A DNA stretch of 64,000 bases from Rheinheimera pleomorphica (GTDB lineage: Bacteria; Pseudomonadota; Gammaproteobacteria; Enterobacterales; Alteromonadaceae), in contig NZ_SIRR01000031.1 of NCBI RefSeq assembly GCF_011634895.1, positions 186,001 to 250,000 on the forward strand, read 5' to 3'. Numbering within the stretch: position 1 is the first letter of the stretch; each line of letters starts with the position of its first letter. The notes below the pieces were generated by a model that did no database searches, had not been told where the DNA came from, and saw nothing but the letters and a program-made list of their open reading frames with translations. The translations under genes were made by a program, and so were the position numbers. Below, piece after piece: positions 45,655 to 55,277 of the stretch.

Positions 45655-47135
45655 ACAGCGGGGCAGGCAAAATACATACTGTGCTGCTGGTTGTGCTGTT
45701 AAGCGTGCTAAGTGTGGCCTATCTGATGCTATACAGCTCAACTTGGCTGGACATGGAGCGGGTCTGGCGCAGTTCAGCGACCTATAATCACTGTTATCTG
45801 ATCCTGCCCATCAGCCTGTACTTTTTTTACCGTAACCGCCAGGCTAGCCATGGCGCGGTGGAGTCATCCCACTGGCTCTGGTTGCCAGCCAGCAGCCTGA
45901 TCCTGTTGCAGCTGGTGTGGTTATTCGGCTACGCGGCAGATATTGCCTTATTTATGCATGTTGCTGCGGTAATGACGCTACAAGCACTAATTTGGCTGGC
46001 ATTGGGCAACAGTCGTGCCCGCCAGCAGCGCTTTGCTCTGGGATATTTGCTATTTTTGGTGCCTTTTGGTGAGGAGCTATCACCTTTTTTACAAAATATT
46101 ACCGCCGATCTGACGGTATCCATGTTGCATCTGGTGCAGGTACCCATCTACCGCGAGGGTTTATACCTGGCCACGCCGGCAGGCCTGTTTGAAGTGGCCG
46201 AAGCCTGCTCTGGCCTGCGTTTTTTAATCGCGTCTCTGGCAATCTCAGTGCTGTTTGCGCATCTGCATTACCGCAAACTGTATAAGCAATGCTGCTTTGT
46301 TGTTTTTATGGCACTGCTGTCGGTGCTGGCCAATGGCATACGGGCTTTTATGCTGGTGTATATCGGCGAAAAAAGTAACATGCAACTGGGTTTTGGTGCC
46401 GACCATTACTTGTACGGATGGTTATTTTTTGGCTTGGTCCTGTTGGCCGGCTTTTGGCTTGGCGCCAGATTTGCCGATCCGCAGATAACGGATACCGGCG
46501 CCAAGCGCACCCAAGTGGATTACCCGAGCACCACAGTACACAGGTTAGCGTTAACCGCAGCCACCGTGGCGTTGCTGCTAACGCTAAGCTATCGCCTGTC
46601 ATTACAGGTAACAGTGCCACCGGTTACCGCCAACGTTATACCGCTGCCCTTTGCCAACGCAGCTGCACAGGCAAGCAATTGGGGCATCCACTTTACAGAT
46701 AGCCTGTTGCAGGCAAGGGGCGAAGATAGCGCTGGTACTGAATATTTTATTGCCCAGTATGCCAATAAGCAGCAACAAGGTGAGCTAATCAGCTGGCACA
46801 ATCAGCTTTATGATAAGCAGCGCTGGCAGGTGCAGCAGCGTATTCTTGGCCCTGAGCATGCCATCTTGCAGCTAAAAAGCCTGTCCGGGCAGCATCGTAC
46901 CCTGTTGTATTGGTATCAGGTAGGGAAACAGCGCAGCGTGTCTGAGTTTGACACCAAGCTGCACCAGGCATGTAATTATTTATCTGATGACCACTCAACG
47001 TCCAGCGTGTTTGCCGTTTCAGTAGCTGCCGCCCCGTCTGAAGCGCAGCTGCAACGGCTGCATCAGGCCGCAAGGCTGTTAGCCGGTACTGATTTAACCC
47101 GGCTACAGCTCAGTGCAGGAGCTGCCGATGACTGA
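45651..47135 (+). CDS. xrtA: Exosortase A with C-terminal EpsI-like domain
   Basis: A 494-residue membrane protease-transpeptidase that cuts PEP-CTERM sorting tails. About eight helices fill residues 10-275. The catalytic Cys186 (EACSGLR), Arg231 (ANGIRAF) and His252 (GADHYLYGW) are all present. The part after residue 300 begins with another helix and looks like the periplasmic EpsI (DUF3485) extension of exosortase A. The start ATG 45651 overlaps the preceding stop as ATGA. The active site looks complete, so it should be functional. Confidence 0.95.
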   Translation: MNSGAGKIHTVLLVVLLSVLSVAYLMLYSSTWLDMERVWRSSATYNHCYLILPISLYFFYRNRQASHGAVESSHWLWLPASSLILLQLVWLFGYAADIALFMHVAAVMTLQALIWLALGNSRARQQRFALGYLLFLVPFGEELSPFLQNITADLTVSMLHLVQVPIYREGLYLATPAGLFEVAEACSGLRFLIASLAISVLFAHLHYRKLYKQCCFVVFMALLSVLANGIRAFMLVYIGEKSNMQLGFGADHYLYGWLFFGLVLLAGFWLGARFADPQITDTGAKRTQVDYPSTTVHRLALTAATVALLLTLSYRLSLQVTVPPVTANVIPLPFANAAAQASNWGIHFTDSLLQARGEDSAGTEYFIAQYANKQQQGELISWHNQLYDKQRWQVQQRILGPEHAILQLKSLSGQHRTLLYWYQVGKQRSVSEFDTKLHQACNYLSDDHSTSSVFAVSVAAAPSEAQLQRLHQAARLLAGTDLTRLQLSAGAADD

Positions 47136-48279
47136 ACACACACCGCTGCATATCGCTCACCTTATCTGGCACTTTAGTACCGGCGGGCTGGAAAATGGCG
47201 TAGTCAATCTGATTAATCATCTGCCAGAAACTGATTATGTACACAGTATTATTACCCTGACGGGGCACGATACGGACTTTGTTAAACGCATTACTGCCAA
47301 TAACGTTAATTTCTATTGCTTGCATAAAAAGCCCGGACACGACTGGGGCACGTTTTCGCGCCTGAATAGCCTGTTAAAACAGCTGCAGCCTGACGTGCTG
47401 CACAGCCGCAACCTTGCCACCCTGGAGCTACAAGCCGTCGGCTGGTGGCGTGGCATACCACTGCGCCTGCATGGCGAGCATGGTTGGGACGTTAACGATG
47501 TCGGCGGCAGCAACAGAAAAAACCGGCTTATCCGGCGTATTTTCCAGCGTTTTGCCCAGCGTTTTATTTGTTTATCAGCCGAGTCCGAGCACTACCTTAA
47601 CCAGATCATCGGCATAAAAAAGCGCCGCATCAGCCGCATTTGTAACGGTGTCGACACCGGCCTTTTTGCTAATGCGCTAGCGGCAGATATCGCCTTGGAC
47701 AAGGCTGCTGATGGCAACAAACCACTACTGTTTGTCAGTGTTGGCCGCTTGGCACCGGTGAAAAACCACACCTTGCTGCTGGATGCCTTTGCCTTGTTGT
47801 TACAACAGCAACCGCAATATTGTAACCGGGCAAGGCTGGTTATCGTTGGCGATGGCCCCTGCCGACAAAACCTGGAATTACAATGCCAACAGCTGCAATT
47901 AAGCGACCTGGTAAGCTTTACCGGTCAGCGTGACGATATTGCCCAAATTATGCAGGCTACCGATGTCTTTGTGTTGCCTTCACTGGCAGAAGGCATTTCT
48001 AACACCCTACTCGAAGCAATGGCCGCCGGCACACCGGTGATTGCCACCAACGTGGGTGGCAACCCGGATTTGTTACCTGAACCATTAAAACAGACGAATT
48101 TGGTAGCTTCAGGCAACCCCAGCCAGCTGGCCAACGCCATGCTGCGCTATCTGCAACAACCACAAGCATTAGAGGCTGATGCGCAGTTGGTAAAAAACCA
48201 TTGCCATCAGCACTTTAGTATAGATACGATGGTAAACCGTTATCGTGAGCTTTATGAACTGACAAGGATGCAGCCCTAA
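47128..48279 (+). CDS. XrtA system glycosyltransferase (TIGR03088 type)
   Basis: A 383-residue GT4 enzyme. The N-terminus HIAHLIWHFSTGGLENGVVN is the usual sign of this subfamily; the donor site has VGRLAPVKNH and PSLAEGISNTLLEAMAAGTPVIATNVGG. It starts at ATG 47128, inside the last codons of xrtA, so translation is coupled. It adds a sugar to the lipid-linked repeat unit in the cytosol. Confidence 0.93.
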   Translation: MTEHTPLHIAHLIWHFSTGGLENGVVNLINHLPETDYVHSIITLTGHDTDFVKRITANNVNFYCLHKKPGHDWGTFSRLNSLLKQLQPDVLHSRNLATLELQAVGWWRGIPLRLHGEHGWDVNDVGGSNRKNRLIRRIFQRFAQRFICLSAESEHYLNQIIGIKKRRISRICNGVDTGLFANALAADIALDKAADGNKPLLFVSVGRLAPVKNHTLLLDAFALLLQQQPQYCNRARLVIVGDGPCRQNLELQCQQLQLSDLVSFTGQRDDIAQIMQATDVFVLPSLAEGISNTLLEAMAAGTPVIATNVGGNPDLLPEPLKQTNLVASGNPSQLANAMLRYLQQPQALEADAQLVKNHCHQHFSIDTMVNRYRELYELTRMQP

Positions 48280-48281
48280 CC

Positions 48282-50174
48282 ATGTGTGGTATAGCAGGAA
48301 TTTATCAGCTAAAAACGCAGGCGACGCCAGACAGTGCAACGCTGAGCAAGATGAATGACAGCCAATGGCACCGCGGCCCCGATGCAGGTGACTATTTCTA
48401 CCAACCGACCATAGCACTGGCGCACCGGCGGCTGTCTATTATCGACATTGCCGGCAGCCCACAGCCGATGCAAAGTGCCAATCAGCAGGCCTGCATCGTG
48501 TTTAACGGTGAGATCTACAATTACCGTGAGTTGCGCCAGCAGTTGTCAGACAAAGGCTATGTGTTTAACACCCACGGCGACACCGAAACCATACTCAATG
48601 CCTGGTTGGAATGGGGTGAAGACTGCGTGCACCAGCTACGCGGCATGTTTGCGTTTGCGATTTGGGACCGTCAACGTCAGTGCCTGTTTCTGGCCCGCGA
48701 CAGGCTGGGTATTAAACCGATGTTTTACTCGCTGCTGGAAAACGGCGAATTTGTTTTCGGCTCCGAGCTTAAAGTATTACGCCAGCATCCGCTTTTTGTC
48801 AGCACCCTGCGCGACAGTACCATTGAAGACTATTTTAGTTTTGGCTATGTGCCCGAACCTTACACCATTTATCAGCACAGCTACAAATTAGCGCCCGGCC
48901 ACAGCTTATTGTTACGCCACGGTGATGCCACTTTACCCCAGCCGAAACAATACTGGGATATACCAACCCAGTGGCAGCATAGCGTAAGCGGGCAGCAACT
49001 GGAGGCTGAGATCATCAGCCGTTTTCGCGAAGCCGTTGATATCCGTCTGGTCGCCGAAGTGCCACTGGGCGCCTTTTTATCCGGCGGCGTTGACTCCAGC
49101 GCCGTCGTCGCCATGATGGCCGGCCTGCAACAGGATCCGGTCAATACCTGTTCAATCGGTTTTGACAGCCCGGAATTTAACGAGACCGATTTTGCCCGCC
49201 AGGTCGCCCAGCGCTACCATACCCATCACCATGAAGATATTGTAAGCCAGAATGATTTTGAGCTGCTGGATAAACTGGCCGATTTATATGATGAACCCTA
49301 TGCTGACAGCTCTGCAATTCCGACCTACCGCGTCTGTCAGATGGCGCGGCAACACGTTACCGTTGCCCTGAGCGGCGATGGCGCGGATGAGCTGTTTGCC
49401 GGCTACCGACGCTACAAATTGCACTTGCATGAAGAACGCTTCAGGCAGTGGCTGCCGCTGGCGCTGCGCCGACCGTTATTTGGTGTGCTGGGTAAAATCT
49501 ATCCCAAACTGGACTGGGCGCCGCGCTTTTTAAGGGCTAAAACCACCTTTCAGTCGCTGGCGCTGGATACCGTTGCGGCTTATCACAACTCTATCGCCAT
49601 TTTGCGTCAGGATCAGCGCGACCGGCTATTCTCTAGCGCCTTTAAACAGCGGCTGAACGGCTATAGCTCACTTGAGGTATTTCGTCGCTACGGTGACAAG
49701 GTTAAACATTTTGATCCAATGAAAATTGCCCAGTATCTGGATATGAAGACCTATCTGGTTGGCGATATTCTGACCAAAGTAGACCGTGCGTCAATGGCAC
49801 ATTCACTGGAAGTGCGGGTGCCGTTTTTAGACCATAAATTTGTTGAATGGGCCTTCACCGCTGATTCAGCCGCCAATCTGCAACAGGGTATTGGCAAATA
49901 CAGCCTGAAAAAAGCGCTGCAGCCGTACCTGCCACAAGACGTGTTGTACCGGAAAAAAATGGGCTTTGCTGTGCCGTTGGCAGAATGGTTTCGCGGCCCG
50001 TTGCAGCAAAAACTGCAGGACAAATTATTGTCAGATGCCATGCTTAACAGCGGTTACTTTAACGTTGCCGAGCTAAAGCAACTGCTGGATGATCATAAGC
50101 GCGGCGTAAAAGACAACAGCGCACCGCTTTGGACGCTGCTGATGTTTGCAGCTTTTCTGGAGCGCGCTGGCTAA
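48282..50174 (+). CDS. XrtA system amidotransferase, asparagine-synthase type (TIGR03108)
   Basis: A 630-residue protein that starts MCGIAGIYQL, so the glutaminase nucleophile Cys2 is in place, with the N-terminal Ntn domain (HRGPDAGDYF, FNGEIYNYRELR) and the C-terminal ATP-binding domain (SGGVDSSAVVAM, ALSGDGADELFAGYRRY). It can move ammonia from glutamine to an activated carboxyl group, here probably a uronic acid or other acid of the polysaccharide. It is the only one of three such proteins in the window with Cys2. Confidence 0.94.
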   Translation: MCGIAGIYQLKTQATPDSATLSKMNDSQWHRGPDAGDYFYQPTIALAHRRLSIIDIAGSPQPMQSANQQACIVFNGEIYNYRELRQQLSDKGYVFNTHGDTETILNAWLEWGEDCVHQLRGMFAFAIWDRQRQCLFLARDRLGIKPMFYSLLENGEFVFGSELKVLRQHPLFVSTLRDSTIEDYFSFGYVPEPYTIYQHSYKLAPGHSLLLRHGDATLPQPKQYWDIPTQWQHSVSGQQLEAEIISRFREAVDIRLVAEVPLGAFLSGGVDSSAVVAMMAGLQQDPVNTCSIGFDSPEFNETDFARQVAQRYHTHHHEDIVSQNDFELLDKLADLYDEPYADSSAIPTYRVCQMARQHVTVALSGDGADELFAGYRRYKLHLHEERFRQWLPLALRRPLFGVLGKIYPKLDWAPRFLRAKTTFQSLALDTVAAYHNSIAILRQDQRDRLFSSAFKQRLNGYSSLEVFRRYGDKVKHFDPMKIAQYLDMKTYLVGDILTKVDRASMAHSLEVRVPFLDHKFVEWAFTADSAANLQQGIGKYSLKKALQPYLPQDVLYRKKMGFAVPLAEWFRGPLQQKLQDKLLSDAMLNSGYFNVAELKQLLDDHKRGVKDNSAPLWTLLMFAAFLERAG

Positions 50175-51382
50175 TGAAAATCTTACATATTTTTGATCAT
50201 TCATTGCCGCTGCACAGTGGTTACACTTTTCGCTCACGTGCCATTTTGCAACAACAGCATAATATGGGCTACCAAACCTGTCACATTACCAGCCCGAAAC
50301 ATCCGGCAACGGAGCACAGCATAGAACAGGCTGAAAGCTTTAGTTTTTACCGCACGAAAGCTTATAGCAGCTGGTTCTGGCGTTTACCGGTACTAAAAGA
50401 GCTGGCGGTAGTCCTGGCACTGAAACAACGCATGGCGCAGGTGATCCGGCTGGAAAAGCCCGCTGTACTGCATGCGCATTCGCCAGCACTGAATGGACTG
50501 GCGGCGTTATGGGCCGCAAAGCAAGCGAAGTTACCCGTGGTGTATGAAATCCGCGCTTTTTGGGAAGATGCAGCTGTCGACCACGGCAGCTGCACAGAAG
50601 GCGACTTACGCTACAACCTGACCCGGGCTTTAGAGAGCTATGTCGCGAAAAAAGCCGATGCGGTTACTACCATATGCCAGGGGCTGCGGCAGGATTTAAT
50701 CAGCCGCGGTATAAAAAGCGATAAAATTACCGTGATAGCCAACGCGGTAGACCCTAATCAGTTTGCGCTTATCCACGAGAAAAACCCGCGTTTAGAACAG
50801 CAATTTCAACTAAAAAATAAATTAGTACTGGGTTTTCTCGGTTCATTTTATGCCTATGAGGGCCTGGATTTACTGATCCGGGCCTTGCCGCTGATCCGGC
50901 AAAAACTGCCATCAGCCACGTTGTTGCTAATCGGTGGCGGGCCACAAGAAGCGGCATTAAAGCAACTGGTTAACGAGCTTAATCTGACCGATGCGGTGAT
51001 AATGCCCGGCCGGGTGCCCCATAGCGACGTCATGCAATACTACAGCCTGGTTGATTTGCTGGTGTATCCGCGTAAAGCCATGCGTTTAACCGAACTGGTT
51101 ACACCACTGAAACCGCTGGAAGCCATGGCACAGGGCATGCGCTTGCTGGCATCTGATGTTGGCGGTCATCTTGAGTTAATTGAGCATGGCAAAACCGGTT
51201 GGCTGTTTCAACGCGACAATATAGAGGATTTAGCCGAGCAAGCGATACGGGCACTGAGCAATGTCGGTGCTGACAGCAGTATTACTGACAATGCCAGGCA
51301 CTTTATTCAGACCGAGCGCAACTGGGCGGCTACCACTGCCCCATATCAGGTGCTGTACACGAGGCTGCTGCATGGCCAGTAA
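50174..51382 (+). CDS. XrtA system glycosyltransferase (TIGR04063 type)
   Basis: A 402-residue GT4 enzyme from ATG 50174, overlapping the amidotransferase stop as TAATG. It begins KILHIFDHSLPLHSGYTFRS, typical for this subfamily, and has YEIRAFWEDAAVDHGS and the donor-site segment TPLKPLEAMAQGMRLLASDVGGH. It is cytosolic and acts on the lipid-linked precursor. The frame upstream of 50174 is inside the previous gene. Confidence 0.93.
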   Translation: MKILHIFDHSLPLHSGYTFRSRAILQQQHNMGYQTCHITSPKHPATEHSIEQAESFSFYRTKAYSSWFWRLPVLKELAVVLALKQRMAQVIRLEKPAVLHAHSPALNGLAALWAAKQAKLPVVYEIRAFWEDAAVDHGSCTEGDLRYNLTRALESYVAKKADAVTTICQGLRQDLISRGIKSDKITVIANAVDPNQFALIHEKNPRLEQQFQLKNKLVLGFLGSFYAYEGLDLLIRALPLIRQKLPSATLLLIGGGPQEAALKQLVNELNLTDAVIMPGRVPHSDVMQYYSLVDLLVYPRKAMRLTELVTPLKPLEAMAQGMRLLASDVGGHLELIEHGKTGWLFQRDNIEDLAEQAIRALSNVGADSSITDNARHFIQTERNWAATTAPYQVLYTRLLHGQ

Positions 51383-52490
51383 ATTACAAGGGCTGCGCAT
51401 TGCGTTGGTAGGGCCCATTCCGCCGCCAGCCGGTGGCATGGCCAACCAAACCCGGCAACTGCAGCAATTGTTAACACAAGACGGCGCATCAGTGCAGCTG
51501 ATCGCCGTCAATGCTCCTTATCGCCCGGAGATTGTCGGCCGGATACCAGGGTTAAGAGCGCTGTTTCGTTTAGTCCCTTATATGATACGCCTATATCAGG
51601 CCGCTGGCCGGGCGCAGTTATTGCACGTGATGGCCAACTCCGGCTGGTCCTGGCATTTGTTCGCCGCGCCGGCTATTTGGCTGGCCTGGCTTAGAGACAC
51701 CCCGGTGATCATTAATTATCGTGGCGGCCATGCGCCGGACTTTTTTGCTAACAGCTGGCGGAGTGTGCAGTTTTCATTGCGTCGGGCCAGTATGGTATTG
51801 GTGCCCTCTGCCTTTTTACAGCAAGTCTTTGCCAGCTATCAGCAAAGCAGCGCCATCGTGGCCAATATTTTGCAGCACAATGTATTTTATCCGGCCAAAA
51901 CGCCCCGCGCCCTGTCTGATGGCGAGATCACAGCGCCACATTGCATCATCACCCGTAATTTGGAAGCCATTTATGATGTCGCCACGACTATCTCGGCTTT
52001 TGCCTTGCTTCAGCGGCAGTACCCCGGGGCCCGCTTAACCATCGCCGGTAGCGGCCCTTTGCTTGGCGCTTTACAACAACAAAGCCGACAGCTGGGCCTT
52101 GATCACGCCATCACCTTTAGCGGCAGATTAAGCCCGGAGCAAATGGCCGACTTGTACCGCAGCGCCGATATCATGTTTAACAGCAGCCTGGTCGACAACT
52201 CGCCAAACTCGGTCATTGAAGCCATGGCCTGTGCCGTGCCGATTATCTCTACCAATGTCGGCGGTATCACTCATCTGGTCACAGACGAGCACGATGCCCT
52301 GCTATGCGCCGCCGGCGATCACCAGGCGATGTATCATCAGGCCGTCAGAGTGCTACACTCGGCTGAACTGCGAAGCAAACTGGTGCAAAATGGCCTGCAA
52401 AACAGCCAGCGCTTTCACTGGAATGCCGTCAGTGAGCAACTTAGTGCGCACTACCAGGCGGTGATAATGGCAAAGGATAAGCAAGTATGA
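51372..52490 (+). CDS. GT4 family glycosyltransferase of the XrtA locus
   Basis: A 372-residue glycosyltransferase from ATG 51372, with an 11-base overlap of the preceding gene. It begins LRIALVGPIPPPAGGMANQT and carries the donor-site block SPNSVIEAMACAVPIISTNVGG. Its GGMANQT motif and the GRLSPEQMADLYRSADIMFN helix are shared with GTs that sit beside PEP-CTERM ligase-type genes. Linkage and sugar are not known. Confidence 0.9.
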   Translation: MASKLQGLRIALVGPIPPPAGGMANQTRQLQQLLTQDGASVQLIAVNAPYRPEIVGRIPGLRALFRLVPYMIRLYQAAGRAQLLHVMANSGWSWHLFAAPAIWLAWLRDTPVIINYRGGHAPDFFANSWRSVQFSLRRASMVLVPSAFLQQVFASYQQSSAIVANILQHNVFYPAKTPRALSDGEITAPHCIITRNLEAIYDVATTISAFALLQRQYPGARLTIAGSGPLLGALQQQSRQLGLDHAITFSGRLSPEQMADLYRSADIMFNSSLVDNSPNSVIEAMACAVPIISTNVGGITHLVTDEHDALLCAAGDHQAMYHQAVRVLHSAELRSKLVQNGLQNSQRFHWNAVSEQLSAHYQAVIMAKDKQV

Positions 52491-53845
52491 CATCGCTATA
52501 CACAAAATTTATCGCCACTATCATTTTTCCGTTGCAAGAGTATCTGAAAAAGCACAGCAGTGTACGCAGGCGAGGCGAGCTGGAACAAAGCCAATGGCTA
52601 CCGCTTTCCAGCTTACAACAACAGCAAGCAGAAAAATTACAGCGCTTTATACGCAGCGCCTGTCAGCATGTGCCTTATTATCGCAATACCCTGCAACAAC
52701 TAGGGCTAACCGCCGCCGATATTCAAAGCGTTGCCGATTTGGCCAAGCTGCCATTTTTAACTAAGGATATTATCCGCCAGCAGTTTGACCAGTTAAAAGC
52801 AGACAACGCCGGGCCACTGAAACGCTTTAACACCGGCGGCTCCAGCGGTCAGCCACTAATCTTCCTGCTGGGTAACGAGCGGGTATCACATGATGTGGCC
52901 GCAAAATGGCGCGCCACCCGCTGGTGGGGTGTCGATATTGGTGACAAAGAAATCGTTGCCTGGGGCTCGCCCATTGAGCTTGGTGCCCAGGACAGAGTGC
53001 GCATCTTCCGTGATGTACTGTTTCGCTCCCAGCTTATCGCCGCTTTTGATTTAAGCGAGCAAAAGCAGCTGGCATTTTTGCAACGCATTCGCGACAACAA
53101 ACCTAAGATGCTGTTTGGCTACCCCTCGGTGTATCATTTACTGGCACAAACGGCACAAAAACAGGGCATTGCGATGAATGATCTGGGCATTAAGGTGGTG
53201 TTTGTCACCTCAGAGCGATTGTATCCGTATCAGCGCGAACTAATAGAAAACGTATTTGGCGCGCCGGTGGCCAATGGCTATGGCGGACGCGATGCCGGCT
53301 TTATTGCCCACCAATGCCCAGCGGGTGGCATGCATTTATCCTTTGAAGATATAGTAGTAGAAATTGTTGACCCTGCCAGCGGCGCCGTCTTACCGGCCGG
53401 CCAGGCCGGAGAAATCGTGGTCACCCATCTTGCGACGTCAGAATTTCCGTTTATCCGCTATCGTACCGGTGACATCGCCACGTTATCGCCACAGCCCTGC
53501 AGTTGCGGCCGCAGCCTGCCGCTGCTGGAGTCGATTGAGGGGCGCAGTACCGATTTTGTCGTCGCAGCCGATGGCACCATGATGCACGGCCTGGCGCTGA
53601 TATACATTCTGCGTGATATCAAGGGCGTTGCCGCCTTTAAAATTGTGCAAGAGTCACTTTTGCATACCCGGGTGCAGCTGGTATGGCCTGATGGCGCACT
53701 GCCGCCGGCTGTGCAACAGCAAATCCAGCAGGGCTTTCAGGCCAGGCTGGGGCCGCAGGTGCAAATCACATTTGAACAGCTGGACGAAATCGCGCCGGAA
53801 AAATCCGGCAAGTACCGCTATGTTATTAGCAAGGTGACCGCATGA
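52487..53845 (+). CDS. Phenylacetate-CoA ligase-like adenylating enzyme (CapK type)
   Basis: A 452-residue AMP-binding protein related to phenylacetate-CoA ligase and CapK. It has the ATP-loop NTGGSSGQPL near residue 120, YGGRDAGFIAHQC and YRTGDIA with CSCGRSLPLLESIEGRSTD following; the latter resembles a metal or nucleotide loop. It would activate an acyl group for transfer to the polymer. It overlaps the neighbours by four bases each. The substrate is unknown. Confidence 0.88.
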   Translation: MTSLYTKFIATIIFPLQEYLKKHSSVRRRGELEQSQWLPLSSLQQQQAEKLQRFIRSACQHVPYYRNTLQQLGLTAADIQSVADLAKLPFLTKDIIRQQFDQLKADNAGPLKRFNTGGSSGQPLIFLLGNERVSHDVAAKWRATRWWGVDIGDKEIVAWGSPIELGAQDRVRIFRDVLFRSQLIAAFDLSEQKQLAFLQRIRDNKPKMLFGYPSVYHLLAQTAQKQGIAMNDLGIKVVFVTSERLYPYQRELIENVFGAPVANGYGGRDAGFIAHQCPAGGMHLSFEDIVVEIVDPASGAVLPAGQAGEIVVTHLATSEFPFIRYRTGDIATLSPQPCSCGRSLPLLESIEGRSTDFVVAADGTMMHGLALIYILRDIKGVAAFKIVQESLLHTRVQLVWPDGALPPAVQQQIQQGFQARLGPQVQITFEQLDEIAPEKSGKYRYVISKVTA

Positions 53846-53925
53846 TAGACAGCCTTTACCTTCTCGTCTCCATCATATCGGTGTGTTACTTATTCTATTG
53901 GGCTGATAAGCAGGATAAATCCTGA
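53842..53925 (+). CDS. 27-residue membrane micro-protein in the XrtA operon
   Basis: The ATG at 53842 overlaps the stop of the adenylating enzyme (ATGA) and the TGA at 53923-53925 overlaps the ligase start (TGATG). The product, of which MIDSLYLLVSIISVCYLFYW forms the first 20 residues, has one membrane helix and then a charged tail (ADKQDKS). I do not recognise a family. The two coupled overlaps fill the gap between two well-defined genes exactly, which is the main evidence that it is translated. Alternatively it is only a coupling leader for the ligase gene. Confidence 0.7.
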   Translation: MIDSLYLLVSIISVCYLFYWADKQDKS

Positions 53926-55277
53926 TGCGCGATTTATTACTGGTTGGTTTTTTATTTGTCGCTATCTTTTATGCCTTTAAACGGCCTTATCTGGGGGTTG
54001 CTGCCTGGGTCTGGATAGCACTGACGGCCCCGGCTAACTGGGCTTTTGGTTTCTCGCAAGACTTCCGGCTAAACTTAACTATCGTGCTGGTAACCGCCCT
54101 GGCTTATGTTTTTGTACAAAAGCAGAAATCGTTTAAACTCGGCGGCATAGGCATGTTAGTCATCTTGTTTTGCTTTTGGACTTTTATAACAACCTTGTTT
54201 AACAATAACTCCAGCCCATCATACGTTTGGTATATCTTTACAGAATTTTTGAAAGTGGCTGCGCTATTTTTCTTTTTAGTTCTAATAGTGAGAAAACGTC
54301 TGCATATCGACACTATTATCTGGGCGCTGATACTGTCAGTCTCATCTTATGCCGGAATGGAAGCCGTTAAGTTTATTCTGTCTGGCGGTGGCCATAAAGT
54401 GGTTGGCCGCGCCGGCATTATGATCGACCGGAATGATCTCGCCGTCGCTATTAACATGTGTATCCCTTTTATTGTCTATCTTATTCAAAGCAGTAAACAT
54501 CGGTTGGTCCGCCATGGCTTGTGGCTGCTACTGGGCTTAAACGTAATTGCTATTATAGGCACAGGATCGCGCGGTGGCTTTATTGGCCTTGCTATTTTGG
54601 CACTGGCATTTTGGTGGCGGTCAAGACATAAGCTGATTTGGCTGCTGCTGGCAGCGCTGGTGTTGCCAGTAGCCTACCAGTATACGCCAGAGCAGTGGCG
54701 CGAGCGGCAAAGTACAATACAAACGGCAGCCACGGAGGATGGCTCTTTTATTGGCCGGCTTTGGGCCTGGAAAATTTCCAGCATGATTGCGCGGGACGAC
54801 CCCCTTACCGGTGGTGGCTTCCGTGCCGTTACCGACCCTATACTCTGGCATAGTTATGCGCCCTACACCCCGGTGTTTGGCCCGATAGACACACCGGAAA
54901 TTCCAGCGGATAAAGCCCCTAAAGCGGCACACAATGTGTATTTTCAGGTGTTGGGGGATCATGGTGTTGTCGGTTTTATTATTTTTATGTTGTTGCTGCT
55001 CAGTACCTTTCTCGCCAGCAACCAAAGCCTTAAACTGATGCGAAAACATAAAAATGATTGGGGTATACAGCTGTGCTCAGCGCTATATTTGTCACTTATC
55101 GGCTACGCCGTGACCGGTGCTAATGTGAGTCTGGCTTATTTTGACCTGGCGTATACGCTGTATGGCCTTATTGCCGTTGTCAGTTTACGCCGGCAGGAAT
55201 TGTTAACTGAGCACTCTGGCCATGATGCGGTTAAGGTCACGGGGTTACAACCAGCCAAAACTCAGGGCACCGCGTAA
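53925..55277 (+). CDS. Putative O-glycosylation ligase, exosortase A-associated (TIGR03097 type)
   Basis: A 450-residue Wzy/WaaL-like polytopic membrane protein with about ten helices and a large outer loop near residues 260-350 (GGGFRAVTDPILWHSYAP, KAAHNVYFQVLGDHG), typical for O-antigen ligase-like enzymes. It would transfer glycan from lipid to target, or polymerise it. Start at ATG 53925 is coupled to the micro-ORF. Its 3' end overlaps the convergent CapA-like gene by 33 bases. Confidence 0.92.
   Translation: MRDLLLVGFLFVAIFYAFKRPYLGVAAWVWIALTAPANWAFGFSQDFRLNLTIVLVTALAYVFVQKQKSFKLGGIGMLVILFCFWTFITTLFNNNSSPSYVWYIFTEFLKVAALFFFLVLIVRKRLHIDTIIWALILSVSSYAGMEAVKFILSGGGHKVVGRAGIMIDRNDLAVAINMCIPFIVYLIQSSKHRLVRHGLWLLLGLNVIAIIGTGSRGGFIGLAILALAFWWRSRHKLIWLLLAALVLPVAYQYTPEQWRERQSTIQTAATEDGSFIGRLWAWKISSMIARDDPLTGGGFRAVTDPILWHSYAPYTPVFGPIDTPEIPADKAPKAAHNVYFQVLGDHGVVGFIIFMLLLLSTFLASNQSLKLMRKHKNDWGIQLCSALYLSLIGYAVTGANVSLAYFDLAYTLYGLIAVVSLRRQELLTEHSGHDAVKVTGLQPAKTQGTA

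Noticed and set aside
54621-55049. A 142-codon antisense frame in the ligase-like gene
   Set aside because: The sense frame has a clear membrane-protein pattern and the antisense product has no family resemblance.
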